A DNA stretch of 64,000 nucleotides. Source: Marinobacter sp. 1-4A (lineage in GTDB: Bacteria; Pseudomonadota; Gammaproteobacteria; Pseudomonadales; Oleiphilaceae). The stretch's first letter is position 1. Each line of letters starts with the position of its first letter. This document shows positions 16,712-27,413 of the stretch, in pieces. The notes beneath the pieces are model-generated. The model was given only the letters and a program-made list of their open reading frames with translations. It was not told the DNA's origin and searched no databases. The position numbers were made by a program, and so were the translations under genes. Where the stretch lies: contig NZ_VCGY01000001.1 in NCBI RefSeq assembly GCF_016597725.1, forward strand, positions 1-64,000. Reading direction: 5' to 3'.

Positions 16712-18421
16712 ATGTCGGTTAATAGATTGCCGCTGCTCTTAGTTCTTGGTGCCCTGGCAGCTGGCTGCAGTTCTCTTTATGTATCTCAAGAAGCTGAATC
16801 TGAAAGCCCTCTTGATACACAAGAGGTAACTGTCGCAGCCGGTGATGAAGGACTCAAGGAGTCCGTGGAAGCCGGGAAGAACAGCGACGCGGTGCGAAAT
16901 GAACCTCTGGACGACGCTATGGCCCCCGAGCTCAAGGCGGCCGCGCGGGAAGCCCGTGAAAAGCTCGACGACCCACTACAGAAACTAACCAAGGACAGCG
17001 CCGAAGAAACGGATATGTGGAACCGCCTGCGGGCCGGTTTTTTGCTTGATCACGACGTTGACAATAAACGGGTTAAAGATCAGCTGAACTGGTACGCAAA
17101 GCATCCGGGGTACATCAACCGAGTAGTCGAGCGCGGAAGCCGGTATCTGTATCACATTGTTAACGAAACCGAGAAACGAGGCCTGCCGGCGGAGTTTGCT
17201 CTGCTGCCGATCGTTGAAAGTGCATTTGACCCTTTTGCCTATTCCCACGGCCGGGCTGCGGGCCTGTGGCAATTCATACCTTCAACCGGTAAGTATTTTG
17301 GCCTTACGCAGAGCTGGTGGCACGATGACCGCCGAGATGTAATCGCCGCTACCGACGCTGCCCTTACCTACCTCGACCGCCTTTCCAACCGCTTTGGTGG
17401 TGATTATACGCTGGCTCTGGCGGCCTATAACAGTGGCGGAGGCACAGTGTCCAGCGCTATGCGCCGCAACCGGAAAAGCAATAAACCGCAGGATTTCTGG
17501 TCGCTGCAACTACCGAAAGAAACTCGCCACTACGTCCCTAAGCTGATTGCTTTAGCAAAAATATTTGACGATCCTGGAGCCTACGGCATTACCTTGCCCC
17601 CTCTCAAAGACGAACCCTATTTCGATATTGTCGACACAGGCGGCCAGCTGGATTTGGCTCAGGCTGCGGAGCTCGCAGGCGTGGATATTGACGAGATATA
17701 CCTTCTAAACCCCTCGTATAACCGCTGGGCGACATCGCCCGATGGCCCACATCGCTTGCTTGTCCCCCATCAAAACGCGGACGCCTTCCGCACTGCCCTT
17801 GCGAACATTGCACCGGGTAAGCGCGTGTCATGGCGCAACTATGTGGTCCGATCCGGCGACAGCCTGAACACTATCTCCCGCAAGTTTTCCACCACGCCCG
17901 CGGTACTTCAGCAAGTCAATAATCTCAACAGCGATCTTATCCGCATTGGCCAGCGACTGATGATTCCATCGGCATCGAAAAACTCCGATGCTTACGCTTT
18001 AAGTGCATCCAAACGGCTTGAACGCAAACAAGAAAAAAAACGTAGCGGTAGTAAGTTGCGTTACACCGTGCGTCGCGGCGACACCTTTTGGGATATAGCC
18101 CGTGAACATAGAGTTTCCGTGCGACAGGTAGCTGCTTGGAACGGCATGGCCCCCGGAGACCCACTAATACCCGGTAAAGAGTTGGTTATCTGGTCAAAAA
18201 CCGCACAACCTGCTCTCGCATCATCCGGCAGCACCCGTGGCAAAGCGATGGTTCGCAAAGTCGGATACCGCGTTCGCAAAGGTGACTCTCTAGCGCTCAT
18301 TGCAAACCGTTTCTCAGTAAATGTGCGGGACATCGCAAGCTGGAACGATCTGAACACCTCGCGTTATCTGCAACCGGGACAAAGTCTGATACTCTACGTC
18401 GACATACGGAACAGCCCCTGA
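16712..18421 (+). CDS. mltD: Membrane-bound lytic transglycosylase D
   Basis: 569 residues. A lipoprotein signal ends in LGALAAGCSS, so the mature protein is lipid-anchored at C19. The SLT domain (about 150-270) has the catalytic glutamate in LPIVESAFDPFA and the motif GRAAGLWQFIPSTGKYFGL, then YNSGGG. Three LysM peptidoglycan-binding repeats follow (about 378-420, 450-490 and 522-565), each starting YxVRxGD. It cleaves glycan strands to 1,6-anhydro muropeptides. The yejA-like gene begins five bases after the stop, so cleavage and peptide import are probably coexpressed. Confidence 0.95.
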   Translation: MSVNRLPLLLVLGALAAGCSSLYVSQEAESESPLDTQEVTVAAGDEGLKESVEAGKNSDAVRNEPLDDAMAPELKAAAREAREKLDDPLQKLTKDSAEETDMWNRLRAGFLLDHDVDNKRVKDQLNWYAKHPGYINRVVERGSRYLYHIVNETEKRGLPAEFALLPIVESAFDPFAYSHGRAAGLWQFIPSTGKYFGLTQSWWHDDRRDVIAATDAALTYLDRLSNRFGGDYTLALAAYNSGGGTVSSAMRRNRKSNKPQDFWSLQLPKETRHYVPKLIALAKIFDDPGAYGITLPPLKDEPYFDIVDTGGQLDLAQAAELAGVDIDEIYLLNPSYNRWATSPDGPHRLLVPHQNADAFRTALANIAPGKRVSWRNYVVRSGDSLNTISRKFSTTPAVLQQVNNLNSDLIRIGQRLMIPSASKNSDAYALSASKRLERKQEKKRSGSKLRYTVRRGDTFWDIAREHRVSVRQVAAWNGMAPGDPLIPGKELVIWSKTAQPALASSGSTRGKAMVRKVGYRVRKGDSLALIANRFSVNVRDIASWNDLNTSRYLQPGQSLILYVDIRNSP

Positions 18422-18426
18422 GAATC

Positions 18427-20268
18427 ATGACAAAAACCTACAATATCTCACGCCTCACCTCGCTCTTTTCATTTCTGGGCCTGTTGGCCGCCACCGGACT
18501 TGTGTCAGCCAAAGATCAGGCAACCGACGCGTCCAACTTAGCGCCAGACGCGGTTCATGGCATGGCCATGCATGGCGCGCCGAAATATCCGGAAGGGTTT
18601 AGTCATTTCGATTACATCAATGCCGAAGCCCCTAAAGGTGGCACCCTGAAGATGGCCGTTGTGGCCAACGGCTTTGATTCCTTCAATCCCTTTGTTATTC
18701 GCGGGGTAGCGGCAGCAGGGGTCAACAACTACCTTTACGATACCCTGTTGGAATACTCAGCCGATGAGCCTTTTTCCATGTACGGCCTCATTGCGGAGTC
18801 ACTGGAAACGCCGGAAGACCGCAGTTACGTTACTTATAACTTGAGACAATCAGCCCGCTTTCAGGATGGCGAGCCCATTACCGCAGAAGACGTAAAATTC
18901 TCGTTTGAAACCCTGACTACCAAGGGACATCCGTTTTACCGGAATTACTATGCGGATGTAAGCAAGATAACCATAGAAAGTCCTCACCGCATTCGCTTTG
19001 ATTTCCAGCAAACCAGCAACCGGGAACTGCCTCTGATTCTTGGGCAAATGCCTATTCTGCCGGCCCATTATTGGGAAGATCGCGAGTTTGGAAAAAATGG
19101 CCTAACCCCACCAGTGGGTAGCGGTGCCTACCGCATTGATAGCTTTGAGGCAGGACGTTCTGTTGTTTACGAACGACTGAAGGATTACTGGGCAAAAGAC
19201 CTTGCGGTCCGCAAAGGCAGATTTAATTTCGATAACATTCGCTACGACTACTACACCGACGATACGGTAGCCTTGGAAGCCTTCAAAGCGGGCAGTTTTG
19301 ATTTCAGAGTAGAAACCTCTGCGAAAAACTGGGCCACAGCATACAGCGGCGACAAGTTTGATAACGGCACGATTATTAAAGAAGCTATTGAACATCACCG
19401 ACCAACGGGTATGCAGGGTTTCGTATTCAATACCCGCAAGCACGTTTTCAGTGATCCAAAAGTGCGAGAGGCGCTCACCTACGCGTTTGATTTCGAGTGG
19501 ACGAACAAGAACCTTTTCTACGGCCAATATGCTCGCACCAACAGTTACTTTGAAAACAGCGAATTGGCAGCTACCGGTTTACCAACCGGTCGGGAGCTGG
19601 AAATTCTTGAAAAGTACCGGGATCAGCTAGGCGAGGACATCTTTACCAAGCCTTTTGAAGCCCCTTCCACCGACGGCAAGCAAGGCCTCAGGGGTAACCT
19701 GAGAACAGCTATGGAGTTGCTGCGCTCTGCCGGCTACGAAGTTCGTGACGGAAAAATGGTACACGCTGAAACAGGCAACCCTTTGAAGTTTGAGGTTTTA
19801 CTGTTCCAGAAAACCTTTGAGCGCGTCGTGTTGCCCTTCAAGAACAACCTCGCCCGACTTGGAATTGACGTTTCTGTTCGTCTGGTAGACAGCAATCAGT
19901 ATGTCCAGAGAGTGCGGGAATTCGATTACGACATGATTACACAGGCGATTGGCCAGTCCGACTCTCCCGGTAACGAGCAGCGGGAGTACTGGCACTCATC
20001 AACAGTAGACGCGAACGGCTCGCGCAACTACGCAGGTGTGAACGATCCGGTGGTGGATGAGCTGGTGAACTTGGTCATTCAGGCTCCGGATCGCGAAGAG
20101 CTGGTACAGCGTACCCGCGCCCTCGACAGGGTTCTGCTGCAAGGACATTACGTGGTACCCCATTGGCACCTCGCGAAGGATCGCGTTGCCTATTGGAGCC
20201 ACTTGAAGCACCCGGAGAAGACTCCTAAAAACGGCACAGACCTCGATGATTGGTGGGCAGAGCCCTGA
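18427..20268 (+). CDS. yejA: Periplasmic peptide/muropeptide-binding protein (YejA-like)
   Basis: 613 residues, SBP family 5. A cleavable signal peptide ends at LVSA. The family core LKMAVVANGFDSFNPFVIRG is followed by YVTYNLRQSARFQDGEPITAEDV. YejA-type proteins feed oligopeptides, microcin C or, in Agrobacterium, peptidoglycan fragments to YejBEF. The full downstream order B, E, F and the upstream MltD make a muropeptide role attractive, but substrate is inference. I recall two such binding-protein genes at this place in P. aeruginosa; here there is one. Confidence 0.88.
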   Translation: MTKTYNISRLTSLFSFLGLLAATGLVSAKDQATDASNLAPDAVHGMAMHGAPKYPEGFSHFDYINAEAPKGGTLKMAVVANGFDSFNPFVIRGVAAAGVNNYLYDTLLEYSADEPFSMYGLIAESLETPEDRSYVTYNLRQSARFQDGEPITAEDVKFSFETLTTKGHPFYRNYYADVSKITIESPHRIRFDFQQTSNRELPLILGQMPILPAHYWEDREFGKNGLTPPVGSGAYRIDSFEAGRSVVYERLKDYWAKDLAVRKGRFNFDNIRYDYYTDDTVALEAFKAGSFDFRVETSAKNWATAYSGDKFDNGTIIKEAIEHHRPTGMQGFVFNTRKHVFSDPKVREALTYAFDFEWTNKNLFYGQYARTNSYFENSELAATGLPTGRELEILEKYRDQLGEDIFTKPFEAPSTDGKQGLRGNLRTAMELLRSAGYEVRDGKMVHAETGNPLKFEVLLFQKTFERVVLPFKNNLARLGIDVSVRLVDSNQYVQRVREFDYDMITQAIGQSDSPGNEQREYWHSSTVDANGSRNYAGVNDPVVDELVNLVIQAPDREELVQRTRALDRVLLQGHYVVPHWHLAKDRVAYWSHLKHPEKTPKNGTDLDDWWAEP

Positions 20269-20283
20269 GGAAGTAGCCGCTAA

Positions 20284-21369
20284 ATGGGCATCTATATACT
20301 CCGGCGCCTTGCGCTGATTGTTCCCACACTAATCGGCATTCTGTTGCTGAACTTCGTGATTGTTCAGGCTGCCCCCGGCGGTCCGGTTGAACAGTTGATT
20401 GCGGAAATGGAAGGCCACGGCGGCAGCACGTTGGCCCGCGCCTCCGGTGGTGATACAGGGGGCGAGGTGTCTGTTGCTTCCGGCGACCGCCGGGGCTCCC
20501 GCGGCATCCCCGATGAAATGCTCAAGGAGATCGAAGTGATGTACGGCTTCGACAAACCCGCCCATGAGCGCTTTTTCAAAATGCTCAAAGACTACGCCAC
20601 CTTCGATTTCGGGGACTCTTTTTTCCGGGAAAAAAGCGTCATTGAACTTATCGTGGATAAGATGCCCGTTTCCATATCCCTCGGGCTTTGGTCTACGCTA
20701 ATTATCTACTTTATATCCATACCTTTAGGCATTCGAAAAGCGGTTTCAGACGGCTCCCGCTTCGATGTTTGGAGCAGTTCTGCCATTGTCATCGGTTACG
20801 CTATTCCCGGCTTCCTGTTCGCGATACTGCTGATTGTCCTGTTTGCAGGAGGCAGTTATTTCGACTGGTTCCCGCTGCGAGGACTAACCTCTTCCGACTT
20901 CGACCAGCTTAGCTGGTATCAAAAAGTTGGAGACTACTTCTGGCACCTTGCACTACCGGTGACTGCCAACGTGATTGGTGGCTTTGCAACGCTGACCCTA
21001 CTGACCAAAAACTCGTTTCTGGACGAGATCGGCAAACACTATGTCGTAACTGCCAGAGCAAAAGGTTTGGACGAGAAGCAAGTCCTATACGGGCACGTGT
21101 TCCGCAACGCCATGTTGATTGTTATTGCCAGTTTGCCGGGTGTGCTCGTCTCCCTGTTCTTTACCGGATCACTGCTGATTGAGGTTATCTTTTCCCTTGA
21201 TGGTCTGGGCTTGCTAGGGTTTGAAGCCGCGCTCAACCGGGATTACCCAGTCATTTTCGGAACCCTCTTTATTTTCACCCTCATGGGGCTGGTGCTAAAG
21301 CTGATTTCCGATATTACCTACGTATTGGTGGACCCACGCATCGACTTTGAAAGCCGGGAGGGTGCGTAA
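20284..21369 (+). CDS. yejB: ABC transporter permease YejB
   Basis: 361 residues with N-terminal [19 protein letters not shown], the usual start of binding-protein-dependent peptide permeases. Six membrane helices and an EAA-loop ([20 protein letters not shown]) contact the ATPase. YejB proteins have a longer N-terminal periplasmic insert than DppB, and it is present here (about 35-85, glycine-rich, containing [16 protein letters not shown]). It lies 15 bases after yejA. Confidence 0.93.
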   Translation: MGIYILRRLALIVPTLIGILLLNFVIVQAAPGGPVEQLIAEMEGHGGSTLARASGGDTGGEVSVASGDRRGSRGIPDEMLKEIEVMYGFDKPAHERFFKMLKDYATFDFGDSFFREKSVIELIVDKMPVSISLGLWSTLIIYFISIPLGIRKAVSDGSRFDVWSSSAIVIGYAIPGFLFAILLIVLFAGGSYFDWFPLRGLTSSDFDQLSWYQKVGDYFWHLALPVTANVIGGFATLTLLTKNSFLDEIGKHYVVTARAKGLDEKQVLYGHVFRNAMLIVIASLPGVLVSLFFTGSLLIEVIFSLDGLGLLGFEAALNRDYPVIFGTLFIFTLMGLVLKLISDITYVLVDPRIDFESREGA

Positions 21370-21370
21370 C

Positions 21371-22396
21371 GTGAAGGCGCTCACCCCGATTCAACAGCGT
21401 CGTTTACGCAACTTCCGCAAAAACCGCCGGGGGTTCTGGTCTTTATGGGCGTTTTTGGCCATTTTCGGGCTCACGTTGGCAGCTGAACTGATCGCTAACG
21501 ACAAACCCCTTGTGATTTCCTATCAGGACACCTTGTACTTTCCGATAGTGGAGCGAGTTTCAGAAGAAACCTTTGGCGGGTTTTTACCGACCGACGCAGA
21601 TTATCGCGATCCGTTCATCGCCGAAGAGATTCTCGCCAATGGCTGGATGCTCTGGCCCCCCATTCGTTTCAGTTACGACACGATTAACTACGAGCTGGAA
21701 GAGCCGTCACCTGCACCGCCAAGTACCGTGAATTGGCTTGGTACGGACGATCAGGGTCGAGATGTGGCTGCCCGGGTCATCTACGGCTTTCGCATTTCCG
21801 TTCTGTTTGGCCTGACCCTCACCATCGCCAGCTGTATTGTGGGTGTAATAGTGGGCGCCATTCAGGGCTTTTACGGCGGTAAAATTGATTTGGTCGGGCA
21901 GCGTTTTATCGAAATTTGGTCGGGCCTGCCGGTGCTGTACCTTCTGATTATCCTCTCAGGCATAGTGCAACCAAACTTCTGGTGGCTGCTGGGCATAATG
22001 CTGATGTTTAGCTGGATGGGCCTGGTAGACGTGGTTCGTGCTGAGTTCTTGAGGGCGCGCAATTTTGAATACGTAAAAGCGGCAAGAGCACTGGGGCTGG
22101 ATAACCGGAAAATCATGTTCCGGCACATTCTTCCCAACGCCATGGTGGCTACGCTAACCTTTCTGCCGTTTATCCTGACAGGCGCTATTACCGGCCTTAC
22201 CTCCCTCGATTTCTTGGGCTTTGGCTTGCCATCCGGGTCACCCTCCCTCGGGGAGTTGATTGCGCAGGGCAAGGCCAATCTGCATGCACCTTGGCTGGGT
22301 ATTTCAGCCTTCGTTTCCCTGTCACTGATGCTCACCCTGCTAGTTTTTGTGGGCGAAGCCGTGCGGGATGCCTTCGATCCCCGCAAGAATGGTTAA
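21371..22396 (+). CDS. yejE: ABC transporter permease YejE
   Basis: About 341 residues. The likely start is GTG 21371 (VKALTPIQQRRLRNFRKN), one base after the yejB stop, rather than the ATG at 21347 inside yejB. The N-terminal helix (about 20-42) is followed by a large periplasmic loop with INYELEEPSPAPPSTVNWLG and GTDDQGRDVAARVIYG, a hallmark of YejE/DppC. The permease EAA loop is ARALGLDNRKIMFRHILPNA. It forms the membrane channel with YejB. Confidence 0.93.
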   Translation: MKALTPIQQRRLRNFRKNRRGFWSLWAFLAIFGLTLAAELIANDKPLVISYQDTLYFPIVERVSEETFGGFLPTDADYRDPFIAEEILANGWMLWPPIRFSYDTINYELEEPSPAPPSTVNWLGTDDQGRDVAARVIYGFRISVLFGLTLTIASCIVGVIVGAIQGFYGGKIDLVGQRFIEIWSGLPVLYLLIILSGIVQPNFWWLLGIMLMFSWMGLVDVVRAEFLRARNFEYVKAARALGLDNRKIMFRHILPNAMVATLTFLPFILTGAITGLTSLDFLGFGLPSGSPSLGELIAQGKANLHAPWLGISAFVSLSLMLTLLVFVGEAVRDAFDPRKNG

Positions 22397-22422
22397 AAGT
22401 GAGCTGATATGAGCGTACTTAT

Positions 22423-24039
22423 ATGAGCAAACTGCTTGAGATAGACAATCTCTCTGTCTGCTTCAATCAGGCCCAGAGAGCCGTAGATTCCATATCTCTT
22501 AGCCTGCAAAAAGGTGAAACTTTGGCCTTGGTTGGAGAGAGTGGCTCGGGAAAATCCGTTACTGCGCTGTCTGTGCTGCGCCTATTGAATGAGCGCCACG
22601 CCAGCTACCCCACTGGTAAGATCCTTTATTGCGGTGAAGACCTTCTGCAAGCACCAGAGAAACGTTTGCGTCAGGTTCGTGGGCGGGAGATCAGCATGAT
22701 CTTTCAAGAGCCCATGACTTCACTTAATCCTCTGCATAACATTGAAAAGCAAATCTGCGAAACTCTGGAGCTTCATAAAGGCATGCGTGGCCCTCAGGCC
22801 CGGGAACGGTGTTTGGAGCTTTTACGACTCGTCGGTATCGAGAACCCGGAAAGCCGACTTGGCGCCTACCCACACCAGCTGTCCGGTGGCCAGAAGCAGC
22901 GCGTGATGATCGCCATGGCGTTAGCAAATGAGCCGGATTTGCTGATTGCTGACGAGCCAACCACCGCACTGGATGTAACCGTTCAAAAACAGGTATTGGA
23001 GCTACTGCAAGACTTACAGCAGAAGCTGGGAATGGCCATCTTGCTGATTACCCACGACCTTACCATAGTGCGGCGCTACGCCAGCCGGGTAGCGGTAATG
23101 GAACACGGAAAGCTGGTAGAGCAAGCCGAAACCTCGGTTTTGTTTGCATCGCCTAGCCACCCATACACGCGCAAACTTCTAAGTGCAGAACCTCCAGGCG
23201 CACCCTTGGCCGTCGCAAAAAGTGACAAGCCCCTGTTAGACGTTAACAAACTCGATGTGCGCTTTCCGACCCGAAAGGGGCTATTCGGCAAGGTAAAAGA
23301 GCATTTTCATGCAGTAAAACAGGTCAGCTTTACTCTGGATCGCGGGCAAACCCTCGGGATTGTAGGTGAAAGTGGTAGTGGCAAAACCACCATTGGCCAC
23401 GCCCTACTCAAACTTACTGCAAGCACCGGCAGCATCAAGTTGGATGACCAAGAGCTTTCCGGATTAGACCAAAGCGCCTTCCGGCCTTGGCGTCGGCGGG
23501 TACAAATTGTTTTTCAGGATCCTTTTGGTAGCTTGAGCCCGCGTATGTCTATTGCAGAAATCGTTCGGGAAGGTCTGGAAATACATGATTCTGACAACCG
23601 TGATAGCCACGACACAAAAGTGGTTGCGGCACTCAAAGACGTAGGCTTGGATCCCGAGGCGAGACATCGCTACCCCCATGAATTTTCCGGTGGCCAGCGC
23701 CAACGCATAGCGATTGCTCGGGCATTGGTGCTTCAACCAGACCTAATCATTCTTGACGAGCCCACATCGGCACTGGATCGCACGGTACAAAAGCAAGTGA
23801 TCGAACTGCTTCGGGATATTCAGGCACGCTATGGTCTAAGCTATATCTTTATAAGCCACGATCTGGCCGTTGTGCGGGCACTCAGTCATCAACTGTTAGT
23901 GCTTAGACAGGGTACGATTGTGGAATACGGTGATGCTGGCCAGATTTTCCGGGCGCCCGCACAAGAATACACACAAGAATTGCTTCATGCGGCGTTTTTC
24001 TATCAACCGAAAGATGCAAACCTCACTACGACTATTTGA
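22423..24039 (+). CDS. yejF: Double ABC ATPase YejF
   Basis: 538 residues with two fused ATPase domains, as in YejF. Domain 1 has Walker [11 protein letters not shown] (about 38-47) and signature LSGGQKQR. Domain 2 has Walker [12 protein letters not shown] (about 315) and signature FSGGQRQR. Each domain is followed by Walker B (DLLIADEPT and DLIILDEPT). It energises peptide import through YejBE. It is the last gene of the mltD-yejABEF unit; fabI follows after a 66-base gap. Confidence 0.94.
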   Translation: MSKLLEIDNLSVCFNQAQRAVDSISLSLQKGETLALVGESGSGKSVTALSVLRLLNERHASYPTGKILYCGEDLLQAPEKRLRQVRGREISMIFQEPMTSLNPLHNIEKQICETLELHKGMRGPQARERCLELLRLVGIENPESRLGAYPHQLSGGQKQRVMIAMALANEPDLLIADEPTTALDVTVQKQVLELLQDLQQKLGMAILLITHDLTIVRRYASRVAVMEHGKLVEQAETSVLFASPSHPYTRKLLSAEPPGAPLAVAKSDKPLLDVNKLDVRFPTRKGLFGKVKEHFHAVKQVSFTLDRGQTLGIVGESGSGKTTIGHALLKLTASTGSIKLDDQELSGLDQSAFRPWRRRVQIVFQDPFGSLSPRMSIAEIVREGLEIHDSDNRDSHDTKVVAALKDVGLDPEARHRYPHEFSGGQRQRIAIARALVLQPDLIILDEPTSALDRTVQKQVIELLRDIQARYGLSYIFISHDLAVVRALSHQLLVLRQGTIVEYGDAGQIFRAPAQEYTQELLHAAFFYQPKDANLTTTI

Positions 24040-24105
24040 GCGTTACTCCTGCCAGCAAACTTCGGGGATAATGCACTAAAATCAGGAACACAGGGAGAAC
24101 AACCC

Positions 24106-24891
24106 ATGGGAATACTCAGTGGCAAGAAAGCACTTATCGTTGGCGTAGCCAGCAAACTGTCCATTGCGTACGGTATTGCCGATGCCTTTGCCCGCGAAGG
24201 CGCGGAGCTGGCATTTACCTATCAGAACGAAAAACTGCAACCCAGAGTTGAAAAGTTCGCCGAGGGCTGGGGCAGCAAGCTCATCTTCCCTTGCGACGTT
24301 GCCAGCGATGAAGAAATCGAAAATGTGTTCAAAGAGCTAAACAAGCACTGGGACAATATCGACATCATCGTTCATGCTGTTGGTTTTGCGCCTGGCCATG
24401 AACTCGATGGCAACTATGTGGACGTTACCACTCGCGAGGGCTTCAAAATCGCCCACGACATCAGTTCCTACAGTTTTGTTGCTCTGGCCAAGGGTGCACG
24501 CTCCATGATGCACGAGGGCAGCTCGCTGCTAACACTGAGCTACTTGGGCGCAGAGAAGGTTCTGCAAAACTATAATGTGATGGGCCTTGCCAAGGCCTCA
24601 CTGGAAGCAAACGTACGCTACATGGCTGCAAGTTTGGGCCGTGACGGCATTCGCGTAAACGGCATTTCCGCAGGACCGATCAGGACTCTGGCGGCATCGG
24701 GAATCAAGAGTTTCCGGAAAATGCTGGCTGAAAATGCCCGCCGCGCGCCCCTGCGCCGTAACGTGACTACAGACGAAGTGGGTAATGCAGCGGCCTTTCT
24801 GGCTTCTGACATGGCCAGCGGGATTACCGGTGAGATTATGTACGTGGATGCCGGGTTCAATATTACCGGCATGGGCGAACTGGAAGAGTAA
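24106..24891 (+). CDS. fabI: Enoyl-[acyl-carrier-protein] reductase (NADH)
   Basis: 261 residues of the short-chain dehydrogenase fold. The N-terminal [20 protein letters not shown] motif is typical of FabI. The catalytic Tyr-x6-Lys pair is in [15 protein letters not shown], with SYLGAEKV before it and [11 protein letters not shown] after it. It performs the last reduction of each fatty-acid elongation cycle and is the triclosan target. GGGAG precedes the ATG. A strong terminator follows. Confidence 0.97.
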   Translation: MGILSGKKALIVGVASKLSIAYGIADAFAREGAELAFTYQNEKLQPRVEKFAEGWGSKLIFPCDVASDEEIENVFKELNKHWDNIDIIVHAVGFAPGHELDGNYVDVTTREGFKIAHDISSYSFVALAKGARSMMHEGSSLLTLSYLGAEKVLQNYNVMGLAKASLEANVRYMAASLGRDGIRVNGISAGPIRTLAASGIKSFRKMLAENARRAPLRRNVTTDEVGNAAAFLASDMASGITGEIMYVDAGFNITGMGELEE

Positions 24892-24914
24892 CGCTTAAAA
24901 CAGTCAGTATTTAG

Positions 24915-24945
24915 GCAAAAAGCCAGCGCAACGCTGGCTTTTTGC
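24915..24945. terminator. Bidirectional terminator between fabI and the PilZ-domain gene
   Basis: GCAAAAAGCCAGCG and CGCTGGCTTTTTGC form a perfect 14-bp stem with loop CAA, with A-run and T-run on both sides. Confidence 0.92.
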
Positions 24946-24971
24946 TACCCCTTACCCTCGTAAGCGCTTAA

Positions 24972-25385
24972 CTATGGCGGCTCAATAGCGCTCGCCACTG
25001 CCTCCGCCCACTCCACATAGGCCGTCTGATCCGACTGGATGATTCTCACACCCACGCGAAAACCATCCTCAGCCGGTCGACACCAGCTGACTTCCACCAT
25101 GAGAACAAAGGGTTCCACATGATTTACCAATTTAACGGATATCGGATATAGGGCACCCACTGACAGCTCATGTTCGGTAAGCAAACAAAGCCCACTGGCT
25201 GAAATGTCACGCACGCCGCAAACCATTTTCCGCAGAGGTGAAGCAACAACGCCTTCTGATGCAGGGTAGCCAGCTTCCAACTCCAGCATTACCTGGGCCC
25301 GAGCAGTTAAGCGATACTGCATGCGTTTGTCTTGACCGCTGGCAGGATCGTCTGGCGTTCCAAACGTATAGTCAGTGTCTTGCAT
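24972..25385 (-). CDS. PilZ-domain protein, probable c-di-GMP receptor
   Basis: About 137 residues from ATG 25385, which has AGGA seven bases upstream. Starts at 25412 or 25433 would overlap the DUF1631 gene. Both c-di-GMP-binding motifs are intact: R-x3-R in MQYRLTARAQV and D-x-S-x2-G in VRDISASGLCLL. The output partner is unknown. It directly follows the DUF1631 gene, whose product I suspect acts in the same signalling route. It differs from the true pilus protein PilZ at 60166-60516, which lacks the R-x3-R motif. Confidence 0.85.
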   Translation of the reverse strand: MQDTDYTFGTPDDPASGQDKRMQYRLTARAQVMLELEAGYPASEGVVASPLRKMVCGVRDISASGLCLLTEHELSVGALYPISVKLVNHVEPFVLMVEVSWCRPAEDGFRVGVRIIQSDQTAYVEWAEAVASAIEPP

Positions 25386-25416
25386 TATTATTCCTGGCTT
25401 TTTGTTTGCCATGCGA

Positions 25417-27240
25417 TCAGCTGCGCCCGACACGAATACGGCCGACCACTCGGCTTAGCGTGTCATCAAATTCAGAGGCGCCACCCAAAATACGAATTCT
25501 TTCCTCCACGATACCCTGAACCAGCTCATCGTCCATAAACTCGCGCCGGTTGAGTCCTAGCTTGTCGACGAAGATCAGTTTTCGGGATGCATTGGTTCTA
25601 ACAGCCAGCTTAAGCCTTGTCGCTGCAACGGCTGGCTGCCCGGATTCCACAGCAATCCAGGCACCAAGGCCTAGATCATCTACCTGCTTCTGCGCCAGTT
25701 GTGTTTTTTCAATGTGCACACGCTCCTGCTCTGCTTGAGCGTCTGCTAAGCGCTGGTCTTCCAGCTTCTGGCGTTCACGCTCCAAAACCGCCAGTCTCTC
25801 GGCTTCCTGCTGCTGCCGTTTTAGCTCGGCAGCTTCTCTTTCTTTTCTTAGGGCATCGGCCTGAGCCTTAGCAGCGGCCGCCGCTTGCTCCCTTTGTTTT
25901 CGCTGCTTTTCACAGGCGGTTGCCAGCAGTTGGACGGTGGCTTCAAGCACATCACCAAAAGGGGTTGGATCCGGCAGTGGACGGATGCTCCCTTCCTCCT
26001 TGGACTGGCAGAAGGCTTGCCAAGGCTGAAGTCCCAACTTTACACCTGTACCGTTTGTCCAAAGGATTTCCGCAGTATCTTCAAGTAGTGCACAAAAATA
26101 ACGGCGTTGTTCCTCAGCCCCCTCACCTTTAACAAACCAACTGCCCTCGAAGGGCTCAAACTCTTTGTGCAGTGGTGGCACGAAATTAAGCCAGGCCGGG
26201 CTCCATAAGAAGCCGCCATCATCTGGTAACGCATCAACCAGTTCGGGCGTTTCACCCCGCAGCCGGGACATCAAAACTGCCCCAATGCCCGCTAGCGAGT
26301 TTGGCGTTAAGGGGCGATCAAATACCCGCCCCCAAACATCCACCAAACGGTCACCTAGCTGTTCCCCAACATGGTAAAGCCGATCCCGGTCTTTATCTGA
26401 CAGTGACGGGTCTCCTACCCACACAAGCCATTCCAGTAATTTACTGCCATGCCGACAGGCCTCGCCAGTAACCCCGGAATCCCACACCGCCTGTTTGAGC
26501 AGGCCTTGCCAGTGCTCGAAAATAAAACTAAGAACCGGCTGCGGCAGCTTTCTACCCTGCAGCGCACGGCCGATAAGGGCTCTGGACGTTTGATCGGCCC
26601 GCCTTTGGCGGGCAGCTCCTTGTTCGGTTTCCATCAGTCGTTGGCGCAGCTTGCCGGTCTGGGCGCTGCGTCTGAATGAATCCTCCTGCCACTGACTGCA
26701 AAAGGTATCCACCGCGGTCGAGGAGCCAGACTCAAAACTGGTAGAAACTGCGGTAACCAAGGCATCCAGCTGATCCAAGAGGGCTTTGGAGGAGCGCCCG
26801 CCGGAATCACTCCAACCACGCCATTCCTGAAAACTGTCTAGCCATACCAATAATGTGTCGTTGAACGCTCGATGCCCATCAAGATTCATTCGCCAGGCAA
26901 GATAAAACCTCAATCGGGCAATACGGCGCACGATCTGTGTATGTAGCCCACTGGTTTTTAGGAAGACATCCATGATGCGGTCAGCTACGTAGGCTGCGTT
27001 GATCTGTCGTACCGACCAATCCAGGTCTACTGAACGGAGTACATGGGTAACTCGCTCGTCCCGCTGCTCTGTCCAGCATGAAGACAGCAGCGGTTGCCAG
27101 TCGCTTGCCGTTTCGGGCGACAGTTTACCGGCGGGATAAGGAAGGTCAGGAACCCGAATGCCTGCGAGAACTTCATCAATTTTCTTGGCAACTGCCTTCC
27201 GCGAGGCCACCTGATTAGTCTTCGGCCTGTTTTGTGACAT
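25417..27240 (-). CDS. DUF1631 family protein
   Basis: 607 residues, mostly helical. A long charged coiled coil (about 455-535; repeated A-Q-A and E-R-E-R patterns rich in Gln, Glu, Arg) leads to a C-terminal small domain with KLAVRTNASRKLIFVDKLG, the conserved tail of DUF1631. That tail resembles a PilZ-like beta unit. The function is not established. The stop lies 31 bases before the PilZ-domain gene start, so the pair is probably one operon. It is shorter than many DUF1631 proteins, which exceed 700 residues. Confidence 0.8.
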   Translation of the reverse strand: MSQNRPKTNQVASRKAVAKKIDEVLAGIRVPDLPYPAGKLSPETASDWQPLLSSCWTEQRDERVTHVLRSVDLDWSVRQINAAYVADRIMDVFLKTSGLHTQIVRRIARLRFYLAWRMNLDGHRAFNDTLLVWLDSFQEWRGWSDSGGRSSKALLDQLDALVTAVSTSFESGSSTAVDTFCSQWQEDSFRRSAQTGKLRQRLMETEQGAARQRRADQTSRALIGRALQGRKLPQPVLSFIFEHWQGLLKQAVWDSGVTGEACRHGSKLLEWLVWVGDPSLSDKDRDRLYHVGEQLGDRLVDVWGRVFDRPLTPNSLAGIGAVLMSRLRGETPELVDALPDDGGFLWSPAWLNFVPPLHKEFEPFEGSWFVKGEGAEEQRRYFCALLEDTAEILWTNGTGVKLGLQPWQAFCQSKEEGSIRPLPDPTPFGDVLEATVQLLATACEKQRKQREQAAAAAKAQADALRKEREAAELKRQQQEAERLAVLERERQKLEDQRLADAQAEQERVHIEKTQLAQKQVDDLGLGAWIAVESGQPAVAATRLKLAVRTNASRKLIFVDKLGLNRREFMDDELVQGIVEERIRILGGASEFDDTLSRVVGRIRVGRS

Positions 27241-27413
27241 CCATTCCCCATGCTCAAGAAGCGTTGAAAAGGCCCAGTAAATAAAGCAGTATAACCAACT
27301 CGCCGGGGTTGGCCAGAGTCGGGTCCGGTGCTATTCGCGTTAATTTGTAGCCCTGTTTGAATATTGCACAGTTCAGCCGGGCAGCACGATAAGAATCGGG
27401 GAAACAGCAAAAA

